This document shows positions 19,941 through 28,183 of a stretch of DNA of 64,000 nucleotides, piece after piece. The notes under the pieces were generated by a model, which was given only the letters and a program-made list of their open reading frames with translations, searched no databases and was not told the DNA's origin. The translations under genes and the position numbers were made by a program. Positions within the stretch are counted from its first letter, which is position 1. Each line of letters opens with the position of its first letter. Origin of the DNA: Chloroflexota bacterium (GTDB lineage: Bacteria; Chloroflexota; Anaerolineae; Anaerolineales; Anaerolineaceae); NCBI GenBank assembly GCA_004347695.1, contig SLTK01000009.1, forward strand, positions 623,638 through 687,637. Direction: 5' to 3'.

Positions 19941-19981
19941 AACCACCCATTTTTGTTTAGTTCAACCAAGTCAACATTGTC

Positions 19982-20017
19982 AGAATAGGCCCTGGATTCC
20001 CAGGGTCTATTCTTATT
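19982..20017 (+). terminator. Hairpin terminator after flp pilin 1
   Basis: AGAATAGGCCCTGG (19982-19995) and CCAGGGTCTATTCT (20000-20013), loop ATTC, a 14-bp stem with one G-T wobble, followed by a T-rich stretch. Confidence 0.75.
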
Positions 20018-20272
20018 GATTCTTTTAAAGCGGGCCTGAGATGGATTGCAATTGAACTTCCGGGAATTGGGATAGCCTATCGTTATCCTATAACTTTGAT
20101 ATTCATTACATCAGTAAGGAACCGTACGTTTTTGTGTTTCCAGAAAAGTTCCTAAAGTAGAACAGTAAGGTTCCTGTAAGGTAAAGTGTATTGAATCATG
20201 GCTAATAAACCATATAATATTTGTTAAGAGTACTAATAATCATTCTATGAACGGGAAGGAGGTGAAAACATC
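20014..20272. other. Spacer between the two pilin genes, carrying the second promoter
   Basis: No gene is visible between the first pilin terminator and the second pilin start. It contains short imperfect repeats of the phrase AGTAAGGTTCCTGTAAGG and the promoter at 20191-20218. Confidence 0.6.
20191..20218 (+). promoter_or_regulatory. Promoter of flp pilin 2
   Basis: TTGAAT (20191-20196), a 16-base spacer, TATAAT (20213-20218), followed by the same leader TTCTATGAACGGGAAGGAGG as copy 1. Confidence 0.7.
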
Positions 20273-20419
20273 ATGTTATTTGCACCGAAGGAAAAAGGCC
20301 AAGGCCTCGTAGAGTATGCGTTAATTCTTGTTTTAGTAGCGATTGTTGTGATTGTCATTCTTGCGATCATGGGACCTGCCATTGGCAACATCTTCAGCAG
20401 CATTGTCAATGCTCTCTAG
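20273..20419 (+). CDS. flp: Flp-type IVb pilin, copy 2
   Basis: A second 48-residue Flp pilin that differs from copy 1 by one residue (FSSIVNAL instead of FSQIVNAL) although many third-codon bases differ. The leader with its strong GGAGG site, the promoter hexamers and the following hairpin are also shared, so an entire transcription unit has been duplicated. Silent changes with near-complete protein identity point to purifying selection on both copies. It is easily missed because of its size. Together the genes supply the major subunit to the CpaB/TadA/TadB/TadC machine downstream. Confidence 0.9.
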   Translation: MLFAPKEKGQGLVEYALILVLVAIVVIVILAIMGPAIGNIFSSIVNAL

Positions 20420-20460
20420 AATCGCCTGTTCTTGTTTGATCTGATCAAACCAGTAATAAT

Positions 20461-20492
20461 TACATAGACCCTGGAAAACCAGGGTCTATGTA
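20461..20492 (+). terminator. Hairpin after flp pilin 2
   Basis: TACATAGACCCTGG (20461-20474) and CCAGGGTCTATGTA (20479-20492), loop AAAA: a perfect 14-bp stem sharing its CCCTGG/CCAGGG core with the hairpin after pilin 1. The T run is weak, so some read-through into cpaB is likely. Confidence 0.7.
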
Positions 20493-20603
20493 AATTAATG
20501 AACCCATGCTCATACCAAACTTGAGGAATATTAAGATTACGAATTCAAAATTTTTTTCGGGAAAACCTCGGGTCTATTTCAAGGTATGAAAGTTGCAACC
20601 CGG

Positions 20604-20609
20604 TATAAT
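20604..20609 (+). promoter_or_regulatory. Possible -10 element for the cpaB-tadC operon
   Basis: A perfect TATAAT in a GG-TATAAT-AAGG context. No convincing -35 hexamer was found at 16-18 bases upstream. Confidence 0.35.
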
Positions 20610-20755
20610 AAGGAAAAGAGAACACTCCTTTTCATAAGGTATCGTCTTTTGTTCGTCACCTTACATAACCATTAGGAGTGAATGAATTCACATGGCGTAT
20701 AATAAGCTTTAGTTTGCTTATTCTGACCTAAACAACGAATTGAGGAGGCATTTAC

Positions 20756-21820
20756 ATGGCCGCTAGAGGTAAATCAGGTGGGCGCATAATTATCTTGGTG
20801 GCTCTGATTTTGATTTTGCTGGTAGGAGCAGTTTATGTTTGGCTCCAAATGCAGGGCGGTCAAAACGCAGAGTCACCCCAGACCCCGGAAGCCGGAGCGA
20901 TGGTCGATATCGTTATCACCACTCAGGCTATCCCACGTGGAGCTGAAATCACCCAGGCAGCTTTAATGACAATCCAGTACCCTGAAGCCAATCTGGTTCA
21001 GGGAACTTTCATTACAGATGCCAGTACGGTCATCGGTTCGCGTGCAAAATACGACCTGGATCCGGGCGTTCCGTTAACCCCATCTGTGCTCATCCCGCCA
21101 ACGGGCGGTTCGGTCGCGTCATTTGACGTCCCGAAAGATTTCGTCGCTCTCCCCGTCCCGGTTGATTCTCTAACCGCGGTCGCCAACGCGTTGGCCCCCG
21201 GTGACCATGTAATGGTGGTCGGCTGTATGCTTTTAGTAGACATCGACCCCGATTGGCAATCACGGTTGCCGAATGCTTTTGCGCAGGAAGTCCCGGCAAA
21301 AACGGGTGAATTGAATTTCAGCAATACAACCATCCTAACGGCAAAGGATTTGGGGATACTCCAGGGGCGCGTACAAGGTGATGGATCGCTTAATATGCCG
21401 ACTTATGTAGTTCCCTCAGAATCGCAGCGTCCACGGCTGGTCTGCCAGACGGTCGTTCAGGATGCTGTAGTATTGCGTGTTGGAAACTATGTTGAGCCGC
21501 AAATCGCTCAGGCAACCCCCACCGCTGTCCCGGAAGGAGAGGTTCCAGCCGCTCCGACTGAAACTACCAATGACTCGGTTACCCTGGTGGTTAGCCCGCA
21601 GGATGCTGTTTCGATGAATTACATGATGGTAGCAGGTATCCGCCTGAATATGGCGCTGCGCAACCCGAATGATACCAACCCAATCGTTACGGACGCGGTT
21701 ACCCAACAGTACCTGATGGAACAGAAGAACATCCCATTACCGGCTAAATTGCCGTATGCTTTAGAGCCGCGGGTTGATTCGATCGCCAATCCAGCATCCG
21801 AGCCTACCCCACAGCCATAA
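20756..21820 (+). CDS. cpaB: Flp pilus assembly protein CpaB (RcpC)
   Basis: A 354-residue envelope protein. One N-terminal membrane helix (IIILVALILILLVGAVYVWL) is followed by a SAF domain (about residues 47-110, TTQAIPRGAEITQAAL) and a longer beta-rich region with the CpaB-type PKDFVALPVPVD and LAPGDHVMVVG segments. The C-terminus is proline-rich (PASEPTPQP). In Tad systems CpaB/RcpC lies in the periplasm near the secretin; here no secretin is in view, consistent with a monoderm-like envelope, though that is inference. It opens the cpaB-cpaE-cpaF-tadB-tadC series with short gaps. Confidence 0.88.
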   Translation: MAARGKSGGRIIILVALILILLVGAVYVWLQMQGGQNAESPQTPEAGAMVDIVITTQAIPRGAEITQAALMTIQYPEANLVQGTFITDASTVIGSRAKYDLDPGVPLTPSVLIPPTGGSVASFDVPKDFVALPVPVDSLTAVANALAPGDHVMVVGCMLLVDIDPDWQSRLPNAFAQEVPAKTGELNFSNTTILTAKDLGILQGRVQGDGSLNMPTYVVPSESQRPRLVCQTVVQDAVVLRVGNYVEPQIAQATPTAVPEGEVPAAPTETTNDSVTLVVSPQDAVSMNYMMVAGIRLNMALRNPNDTNPIVTDAVTQQYLMEQKNIPLPAKLPYALEPRVDSIANPASEPTPQP

Positions 21821-21875
21821 ACTGATCGCATGAGATATTAATGGTATGCAATTAGGAAACGCAACGGGAGAAATG

Positions 21876-23117
21876 ATGGAGCAATCTGACAAGATTCGGG
21901 TCTTGATCGTCGATGACATCCAGGAAACCCGCGAGAATATTCGACGAATGCTGCAATTTGAACCGCGAGTAGAAATTATTGGCGCAGCAAAGAACGGCGC
22001 TGAGGCAATAGAGCTCGCAACAGAAGACAAGCCCGATGTTGTGATTATGGACATCAATATGCCGGATATGGACGGCATCACGGCCACCGAAGCGATTCGA
22101 AAAAAGGTACCCTTCGCCCAAATCGTCGTTCTCTCCGTTCAAGCTGATCCAAGCTATATGCGCCGGGCAATGCTGGCCGGCGCCCGCGATTTCCTGGCCA
22201 AACCCCCCATGATCGACGAATTGACTACAGCGGTCAGACGCGCAGGGGATATGGCCATCGAAGAAAAATCCAAAATATCCGTCCCTTCCGCTACCGTTGC
22301 AGTGGGAGGGACGTCGGGGGGTAACGGTGGTTACAACGCTCTAAATGGAAAAATCGTCGTCGTGTACAGCCCAAAGGGCGGTACCGGCAGTTCGATGATT
22401 GCGACCAACCTGGCAGTTTCGCTTCAATCCAGTACAACACCCACGATTTTGGTGGATGCCAACCTGCAGTACGGCGACGTCGCGGTTATGCTTAATGAGC
22501 AGGTTAAAAACAATGTCATTGACCTGACAAGCCGGGTCGATGAGTTAGACCCGGATATTGTTCGCGAGGTAGCAGCAGAACATACACAATCAGGGATTCA
22601 TGTTCTGGCATGCCCACTACAAGCAGACATGGCGGAAGATGTCACCGGTGAGCAATTTGCCAAATTGCTTAGTTATCTGACTACCCTCTACGCCTTCGTT
22701 GTTGTGGACACAGTCTCCTACTTGACAGATGTAGTACAGTCTGCGTTAGAATATTCGGATCATATTGTTCTGATTACAACGCAGGAGATTCCCAGCATAA
22801 AAAGCTGCAATCTCTTCCTTTCATTGGCCAACGCTTCCGGTTTGCGCGATCGAATTACCTTCGTGATCAACCGGTTTGACAAACGGATTACGATAACTCC
22901 AGAAAAAATTAGCGAAAATTTGCGGCTTCCCGTTGATTTCGTAATCCCCTTCGAAGAAAGAATCGTAACCAATTCGATCAACCGCGGTCTGCCTTTTGTA
23001 GTGGAAGATAAGACCTATCCCATTAGCAAGTTGATTCTCAACCTGGCGGATTCTATAAAAAACAAGTCCCAAGAATCTACTGCGGTTTTAGCCCGGACTT
23101 CAACCTCTAGAAGATAG
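21876..23117 (+). CDS. cpaE: CpaE-like protein: receiver domain fused to MinD/ParA-type ATPase
   Basis: 413 residues. Residues ~8-120 form a CheY-like receiver (VLIVDDIQETREN, phospho-acceptor region VVIMDINMPDMDG, VVLSVQ, and the conserved Lys in FLAKPP). Residues ~165-390 are a MinD/ParA-type ATPase with a deviant Walker A, SPKGGTGSSM, in which the second lysine is Ser. The family positions the Tad machine at a pole or site. The lost lysine suggests weak or no ATP hydrolysis. ATG 21876 has GGAG 5 bases upstream; in-frame starts at 21846 and 21873 are possible. It lies between cpaB and cpaF. Confidence 0.87.
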   Translation: MEQSDKIRVLIVDDIQETRENIRRMLQFEPRVEIIGAAKNGAEAIELATEDKPDVVIMDINMPDMDGITATEAIRKKVPFAQIVVLSVQADPSYMRRAMLAGARDFLAKPPMIDELTTAVRRAGDMAIEEKSKISVPSATVAVGGTSGGNGGYNALNGKIVVVYSPKGGTGSSMIATNLAVSLQSSTTPTILVDANLQYGDVAVMLNEQVKNNVIDLTSRVDELDPDIVREVAAEHTQSGIHVLACPLQADMAEDVTGEQFAKLLSYLTTLYAFVVVDTVSYLTDVVQSALEYSDHIVLITTQEIPSIKSCNLFLSLANASGLRDRITFVINRFDKRITITPEKISENLRLPVDFVIPFEERIVTNSINRGLPFVVEDKTYPISKLILNLADSIKNKSQESTAVLARTSTSRR

Positions 23118-23140
23118 GGGATTTGACCAAAGGATAATTT

Positions 23141-24544
23141 ATGTCCATTTTACGAAGGATTCAGAATGATCAAAACCCTCTGGATCAACCCAGCCAGGGA
23201 ACTGAAAGTAATGGTATTCTGCCGCGTTCAAACCCGGTTGTTCCACAACGCCGCCCGGTCACACCGGATCGATCGTCCACCGATACCTACCAGGATCTAA
23301 AAAATCGCGTCCAGAACAAATTGCTCTCCACGCTGGACACCAGCATGGATGTGACAAAAATTGCCGAAGTCCGGCGAACGATCCAGGAACTCTTTGAGCA
23401 AATCCTCAACGAAGAAAATATCGTTCTCTCGCGCAACGAACGTTCGCGCATGTTCGAGCAAATCGCTGCTGAAATTTTGGGGTTTGGCCCACTGCAGGCT
23501 CTGCTCGAAGACGACAGCGTTACCGAAGTCATGGTGAATGGCGCAAAGAATATCTATATCGAGCGCCGGGGTAAAATTTCACGTGCACCCATCAGCTTCG
23601 AGAATAACGAACATGTGATGCGAATTATCGAACGTATTGTGGCACCTCTAGGTCGGCGCGTGGATGAATCCTCACCGTTCGTAGATGCCCGCTTACCGGA
23701 CGGTTCCCGTGTCAATGCAATTATTCCACCCTTATCGCTGGTCGGGCCGGTCATCACGATCCGGAAATTTTCACGAAGCCCGATCACCGTCGAACAATTG
23801 ATCCAGTTTGGCACGCTCACTCCCGAAGCGGTCCAGTTACTTGACGCTTGCGTCAAGGCGCGCTTGAACATTATCATCTCGGGTGGTACTGGTTCCGGTA
23901 AAACGACCTTGCTTAACGTCCTGTCCAGTTTCATCCCAGGCGATGAGCGCATTATCACAGTAGAAAACGCAGCGGAACTCCAGTTGCGACAGGAACATGT
24001 TGTGACCCTGGAATCACGCCCGGCCAATATCGAAGGTCGCGGTGAAATCAGTATTCGACAACTGGTCATTAACACACTCCGTATGCGCCCGGACCGGATT
24101 ATCGTCGGCGAGGTCCGCGATGATGCGGCTCTCGATATGCTCCAGGCCATGAATACCGGTCACGATGGCTCCATGACCACTGCACACTCCAACAGCCCGC
24201 GGGATACCCTGGCCCGCATGGAGACCATGGTTATGATGGCAGGAATGGATCTGCCCGTTCGCGCAATCCGCGAACAGGTGGCTTCCGCCATCGATGTCAT
24301 CGTTCACCAGGAGCGCATGCGCGACGGCACGCGTAAAGTGGTCAATATTACTGAAATTGCTGGCATGGAAGGTGATGTGGTCACGATGACCGACATTTAC
24401 GTTTTCGAACAAACCGGCATCGAAAATGGAAAAATAATTGGCAGACTGCGACCTACCGGTCTCCGCCCCCGGTTCTACGAAAAAATCGAAGCCGCCGGCA
24501 TTCATTTGCCGCCCTCGACCTGGGGGATGGGAGCACGGAGATAA
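23141..24544 (+). CDS. cpaF: Tad pilus assembly ATPase CpaF/TadA
   Basis: A type II/IV secretion superfamily ATPase of 467 residues that powers Flp pilus assembly. Order: a disordered N-terminus rich in Gln/Pro (residues 1-45), a helical domain, an N2 domain with VTEVMVNGAKNIYIERRGK, Walker A GGTGSGKTTLLN, the Asp box RMRPDRIIVGEVRDDAALD, and the His box MTTAHSNSPRDTLARME. Length and motifs are typical for CpaF. It starts 23 bases after cpaE. Confidence 0.95.
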   Translation: MSILRRIQNDQNPLDQPSQGTESNGILPRSNPVVPQRRPVTPDRSSTDTYQDLKNRVQNKLLSTLDTSMDVTKIAEVRRTIQELFEQILNEENIVLSRNERSRMFEQIAAEILGFGPLQALLEDDSVTEVMVNGAKNIYIERRGKISRAPISFENNEHVMRIIERIVAPLGRRVDESSPFVDARLPDGSRVNAIIPPLSLVGPVITIRKFSRSPITVEQLIQFGTLTPEAVQLLDACVKARLNIIISGGTGSGKTTLLNVLSSFIPGDERIITVENAAELQLRQEHVVTLESRPANIEGRGEISIRQLVINTLRMRPDRIIVGEVRDDAALDMLQAMNTGHDGSMTTAHSNSPRDTLARMETMVMMAGMDLPVRAIREQVASAIDVIVHQERMRDGTRKVVNITEIAGMEGDVVTMTDIYVFEQTGIENGKIIGRLRPTGLRPRFYEKIEAAGIHLPPSTWGMGARR

Positions 24545-24590
24545 TGCGTATCTATCAAGACAAATTGTCTTTTAGAAAGCAGGTGAGATT

Positions 24591-25571
24591 ATGGAGCTAA
24601 GCCCGGCCATCATCTTGATTTTGGGCGGCGGGATCGCGCTGGTCCTGCTGATCGTCGGTATTGCAGTTTCTGTGACCGGCGAACGCAGCATGGTTGAAGA
24701 GCGTTTGGGAAAGTATGTAGAAGAACAGCGTGAACAGTCCGCCAAAGAAGCCAAACGCAGCGCGATGGAAAATCCCGTTACGGATTGGTTAAACAAACGC
24801 GTCGAACGCTCCTCTTATGGGGATAGTATTTCAAAAAAGTTGGCGCGAGCGGATCTCAAGCTCAAGCCTGGCGAGTATGTTTTCATCGTTATCGCGGCTG
24901 TTCTTTTAGTCGCATTGATTGGCTATGTGATCGGACAACAATCGATTTTACTGGCCATTGCGGGTGGTGTTGGCGGAGCTTTTCTGCCTGGCATGTACGT
25001 AAAAAATCAGACAGACCGCAGGCTGCGGAAATTCGCCGATCAACTGGCAGATATGCTCAACCTGATGGTGAACGGACTCCGCGCAGGTTATTCCACCATG
25101 CAAGCCATGGAAGCCGTCAGCAAAGAACTCCCTTCACCGATTAATGAAGAGTTTCGCCGCGTGGTGCAGGAAATGCAATTAGGCATTACGATGGAGAAAG
25201 CCCTGGCAAATCTTCTGGAACGGATTCCATCGGACGACCTGGATCTGGTCATCACGGCAATCAATGTCCAACGTGAGGTTGGTGGCAACCTGGCAGAAAT
25301 CCTAGATACCATCTCGTTTACCATTCGAGAGCGTGTCCGCATTAAAGGTGAAATTCGGGTTTTGACCACCCAGGTTATGTATTCTGGACGTTTTCTCTCT
25401 ATTCTACCCATCATCGTTATCCTGATTTTGTATGTTCTGAATAAAGAATACATGATGACCTACACCCAACCAGAAAGCGGCATTTGCGGTTACATTGCAC
25501 TGGGAGTGGCTGCCATCCTTATCGTATCTGGTTACTTCTCCATGAAGAAGCTCGGCGATATCGAAATCTAA
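24591..25571 (+). CDS. tadB: Tad pilus inner-membrane platform protein TadB
   Basis: A type II secretion GspF-domain protein of 326 residues. Hydrophobic helices near the N-terminus (IILILGGGIALVLLIVGIAV), residues ~95-140 and the C-terminus frame a cytoplasmic four-helix domain, recognisable by FADQLADMLNLMVNGLRAGY and EEFRRVVQEMQLGITMEKAL. The family forms the membrane platform on which CpaF acts. The AGCAGGTGAGATT leader gives a moderate ribosome-binding site, and 46 bases separate it from cpaF. Confidence 0.92.
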   Translation: MELSPAIILILGGGIALVLLIVGIAVSVTGERSMVEERLGKYVEEQREQSAKEAKRSAMENPVTDWLNKRVERSSYGDSISKKLARADLKLKPGEYVFIVIAAVLLVALIGYVIGQQSILLAIAGGVGGAFLPGMYVKNQTDRRLRKFADQLADMLNLMVNGLRAGYSTMQAMEAVSKELPSPINEEFRRVVQEMQLGITMEKALANLLERIPSDDLDLVITAINVQREVGGNLAEILDTISFTIRERVRIKGEIRVLTTQVMYSGRFLSILPIIVILILYVLNKEYMMTYTQPESGICGYIALGVAAILIVSGYFSMKKLGDIEI

Positions 25572-25591
25572 CGGAGATACGGAGGTTACGA

Positions 25592-26545
25592 ATGACTTTC
25601 TTACTCATAATCATCCTGTTGATCCTCGCCGGCGCGGTTACTCTGACCGTCATTGGGCTGCGCAATCCCCAGTCTGATAATGACCGGGCGCTGCAAGCTC
25701 GCCTGGAAGAATTCAGTCAGACTGGTGAACTACCAGACCTGCGAGAACTGGAACTATCACAACCCTTTACTGAACGCATTATCTATCCCATGGCGCGCAA
25801 ACTTGGCGAGATTGCAACGCGCATCACCCCGCAAAATGCAATGAACGCTATCTCGCGCAAGCTGGAATTGGCGGGTACACCTGCTCGGATTGACCCAACC
25901 ATGATCCTGGCATTGCAACTTGTCCTGGGCCTTGCCTTTGCCGGTGTTGTCCTGTTGGTTTCAAACCTGGGCGCAGCCAAGTGGCCTGCCAGCCGTGTGT
26001 TAATATTAGGCCTGGTATTTGGATTTCTTGGCTTTTATTTCCCACAGATGTGGTTGACCAGTAAAATCAATAAACGGCAAAAAGAAGTACGCAAAGCGAT
26101 GCCGGATGCGCTCGACTTACTGACCATCTGCGTGGAAGCCGGCCTCGGCTTTGAGGCCGCCATGGCTCGCGTAAGTGAAAAATGGGCGTCAGAACTTTCC
26201 TACGCCTTCGCGCGTGCCATTCAGGAAATGCAGCTTGGCAAGGTAAGGCGCGAGGCGCTGCGGGATATGGCGGACCGCATCGGCCTCGCCGAGATGACCA
26301 GCTTTGTGGCCGCTGTTATCCAGTCAGAACAACTCGGTGTTAGCCTGGCAAAAGTGCTGAGAATTCAATCCGATCAAATGCGCGTCAAACGCCGTCAGCA
26401 TGCAGAAGAGGAAGCTCACAAAGCTCCTTTGAAAATGCTGATTCCAATGACGCTACTCATTTTCCCCTCCTTGATGATCGTTCTGATGACTCCGGCTGCC
26501 TTGAAGTTATTCCAATCCGCTCTTGGCGGCATGTTCGGGTTTTAA
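25592..26545 (+). CDS. tadC: Tad pilus inner-membrane platform protein TadC
   Basis: The second GspF-domain platform protein, 317 residues, partner of TadB. It has an N-terminal membrane helix, another pair at about residues 110-160, and a C-terminal pair. The cytoplasmic domain carries AMPDALDLLTICVEAGLGFE and AFARAIQEMQLGKVRREALR, parallel to TadB. ATG 25592 is preceded by GGAGGTTACGA and lies 20 bases from the tadB stop. An in-frame extension back to 25484 would overlap tadB and is unlikely. It is the last visible gene of the pilus locus; no prepilin peptidase, TadE/F or secretin is within the window. Confidence 0.92.
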   Translation: MTFLLIIILLILAGAVTLTVIGLRNPQSDNDRALQARLEEFSQTGELPDLRELELSQPFTERIIYPMARKLGEIATRITPQNAMNAISRKLELAGTPARIDPTMILALQLVLGLAFAGVVLLVSNLGAAKWPASRVLILGLVFGFLGFYFPQMWLTSKINKRQKEVRKAMPDALDLLTICVEAGLGFEAAMARVSEKWASELSYAFARAIQEMQLGKVRREALRDMADRIGLAEMTSFVAAVIQSEQLGVSLAKVLRIQSDQMRVKRRQHAEEEAHKAPLKMLIPMTLLIFPSLMIVLMTPAALKLFQSALGGMFGF

Positions 26546-26623
26546 ATCAGTACCGTCTCTCATACCTGCTGTCATCACTTCGGGCTTATCAAGCTGACAT
26601 TTCTGCCAACTTGAGTGGAATCC

Positions 26624-27364
26624 ATGAATGACATTCCGGGGGCTTCGCGAGCGTTCCAAATCTCGCATGGTTTTTGGCGAGTCATGGATTGGCTGTACCC
26701 GCCGCGCTGTGCAGGATGTAAAAAAGACAATGTACGGTGGTGCCTGGACTGCCAGACCAAAGTAAAGGTCATTAACCAGTCCCATATATGCCCATTGTGC
26801 GGGGTTCCGCAGCCGGGCGCTACGCTTTGCCAGGAATGTATAACCTATCAGCCTGTCTACACGGCTGTTCGTTCCTGGGGGTGGTACGAAGGGCCGCTGC
26901 GCAGCGCCATCCACCAACTGAAATATCATAATGACATGGGCGTCAGCGAGGAGTTGGCTAAGCCCCTTGCCCATCTATTGACGGGATTAAACTGGCAGGT
27001 CGATTTGATCACTGCTGTGCCGTTAAGCAAAAAGCGGCGCCGTGAACGGGGCTACAATCAAGCTGCGCTGTTAGCGCGCTGGTTAGGCCTTACGACGGGT
27101 ATCCCCTTTCAGGAATCCGTCATCGACCGCTCTCGTGAAACCACCTCCCAGGTTGGGCTGCACGCGCACGAGCGCCGCCAGAATGTAATGGGCGCCTTTA
27201 CCGCCAGGTCACAGTTTGCTGCCGGAAAATCCATCCTGATCATTGATGACGTAACCACCACTGGGGCAACCATGCAAGCCTGCGCGCAAGCGTTGCAGGC
27301 AGCCAGCGCCAGCCGGATATACGGATTAACTCTGGCCCGCGCCGGTCAAATTCACCTGAATTAA
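26624..27364 (+). CDS. comFC: ComFC-like phosphoribosyltransferase-family protein
   Basis: A 246-residue protein of the ComFC/GntX group, needed for DNA uptake in competent bacteria and widespread elsewhere. A four-cysteine zinc region (CAGCKKDN to CLDC, then CPLCGVPQPG and CQEC) precedes a type I phosphoribosyltransferase domain with ILIIDDVTTTGATM as the PRPP loop. The start is uncertain between ATG 26624 and an in-frame GTG at 26615; neither has a strong ribosome-binding site. It follows tadC by 78 bases and precedes hpf. A link with Tad pilus-driven DNA uptake is attractive but only circumstantial. Confidence 0.85.
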   Translation: MNDIPGASRAFQISHGFWRVMDWLYPPRCAGCKKDNVRWCLDCQTKVKVINQSHICPLCGVPQPGATLCQECITYQPVYTAVRSWGWYEGPLRSAIHQLKYHNDMGVSEELAKPLAHLLTGLNWQVDLITAVPLSKKRRRERGYNQAALLARWLGLTTGIPFQESVIDRSRETTSQVGLHAHERRQNVMGAFTARSQFAAGKSILIIDDVTTTGATMQACAQALQAASASRIYGLTLARAGQIHLN

Positions 27365-27437
27365 GCTATACTATTCTTAGGAGTTGGGGAAGTCGCTGCA
27401 CCGGAATGCAGAATTTTATTTTGTATTGGAGGATACG

Positions 27438-28001
27438 ATGGACCTGAAAATTGATACATTTGCCCGCAATATGGAACTGACAGACCGCGTCGTCGAATAT
27501 GTTAATAAGAAAGTCGGAAAGTTGGGGCGCCACATTCCAAATGTGGATGAAACCAGGGTTGATCTGTCCTACGTAAAATCTGCGCGCAGTGCCACTGACC
27601 GTCAGGTCGCTCAAATCACCATTCGAGGAAAGGGTTTCATCCTTCGTGTTGAGGAACGCGCCGACGACCTCTTCGCTGCAATCGATGAAGCTGTGGATAA
27701 AATGCAGCGCCAGATCGAGCGCTACAAAGGCAAGCACCAGCGTGGGCGGGGCGATGGGATTTCTGCCGCCGACGTCGCGGCTGAACCGGTTGAGATGGAA
27801 GAAACTGCTGAAAACGAAGCAATTGCCCGCCGCAAAACCTTCACCTTAACTCCAATGGACGAACTCGAAGCTATCGAGCAAATGAAACTGCTGGGGCATG
27901 ACGAATTTTTTGTGTTTTATAATGCCAGCACCAGCGCGATTAATGTACTTTACACCCGTCGCGATGGAAGCTACGGGTTGATTGAACCTAAATTAGGCTG
28001 A
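27438..28001 (+). CDS. hpf: Ribosome hibernation promoting factor, long form
   Basis: 187 residues. The N-terminal ~105 residues are the S30AE/YfiA fold (IDTFARNMELTDRVVEYVNKK, the conserved RQVAQITIRG strand, and basic helix II). A linker follows, then a C-terminal ~60-residue S30AE_C domain (RKTFTLTPMDELEAIEQMKL to YTRRDGSYGLIEPKL) that drives 100S ribosome dimers in the long form. ATG 27438 follows GGAGGATACG. The gene is followed by a perfect 10-bp hairpin with a short T run. Hibernation factors of this type respond to stationary phase or starvation. Confidence 0.94.
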   Translation: MDLKIDTFARNMELTDRVVEYVNKKVGKLGRHIPNVDETRVDLSYVKSARSATDRQVAQITIRGKGFILRVEERADDLFAAIDEAVDKMQRQIERYKGKHQRGRGDGISAADVAAEPVEMEETAENEAIARRKTFTLTPMDELEAIEQMKLLGHDEFFVFYNASTSAINVLYTRRDGSYGLIEPKLG

Positions 28002-28060
28002 CCATTGGTCTCCGGCAGGTAAAAGAGACGGTAAGGTACAATCGAATATCGTGTGTACCC

Positions 28061-28089
28061 GGGTGGAGCAATTCCTGCTCCACCCCTTT
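28061..28089 (+). terminator. Hairpin terminator after hpf
   Basis: GGGTGGAGCA (28061-28070) and TGCTCCACCC (28076-28085), loop ATTCC, then CTTT. The T run is short, so strength is uncertain. Confidence 0.6.
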
Positions 28090-28183
28090 GCACCTACTGC
28101 TGCCTGCGCGCCTTGTCATGCCCGATATCCTGAACTATAATCGGACTGTTTTTCAAATTCTTTACGATGAAGGTTGGTTGTTT

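Larger units (their letters stand above)
20420..20755. other. 336-base leader region upstream of cpaB
   Basis: No gene is seen. It holds the pilin 2 hairpin (20461-20492) and a TATAAT at 20604-20609 with a G-G preceding it but no good -35. The cpaB Shine-Dalgarno GAGGAGG is near 20740. Confidence 0.5.
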
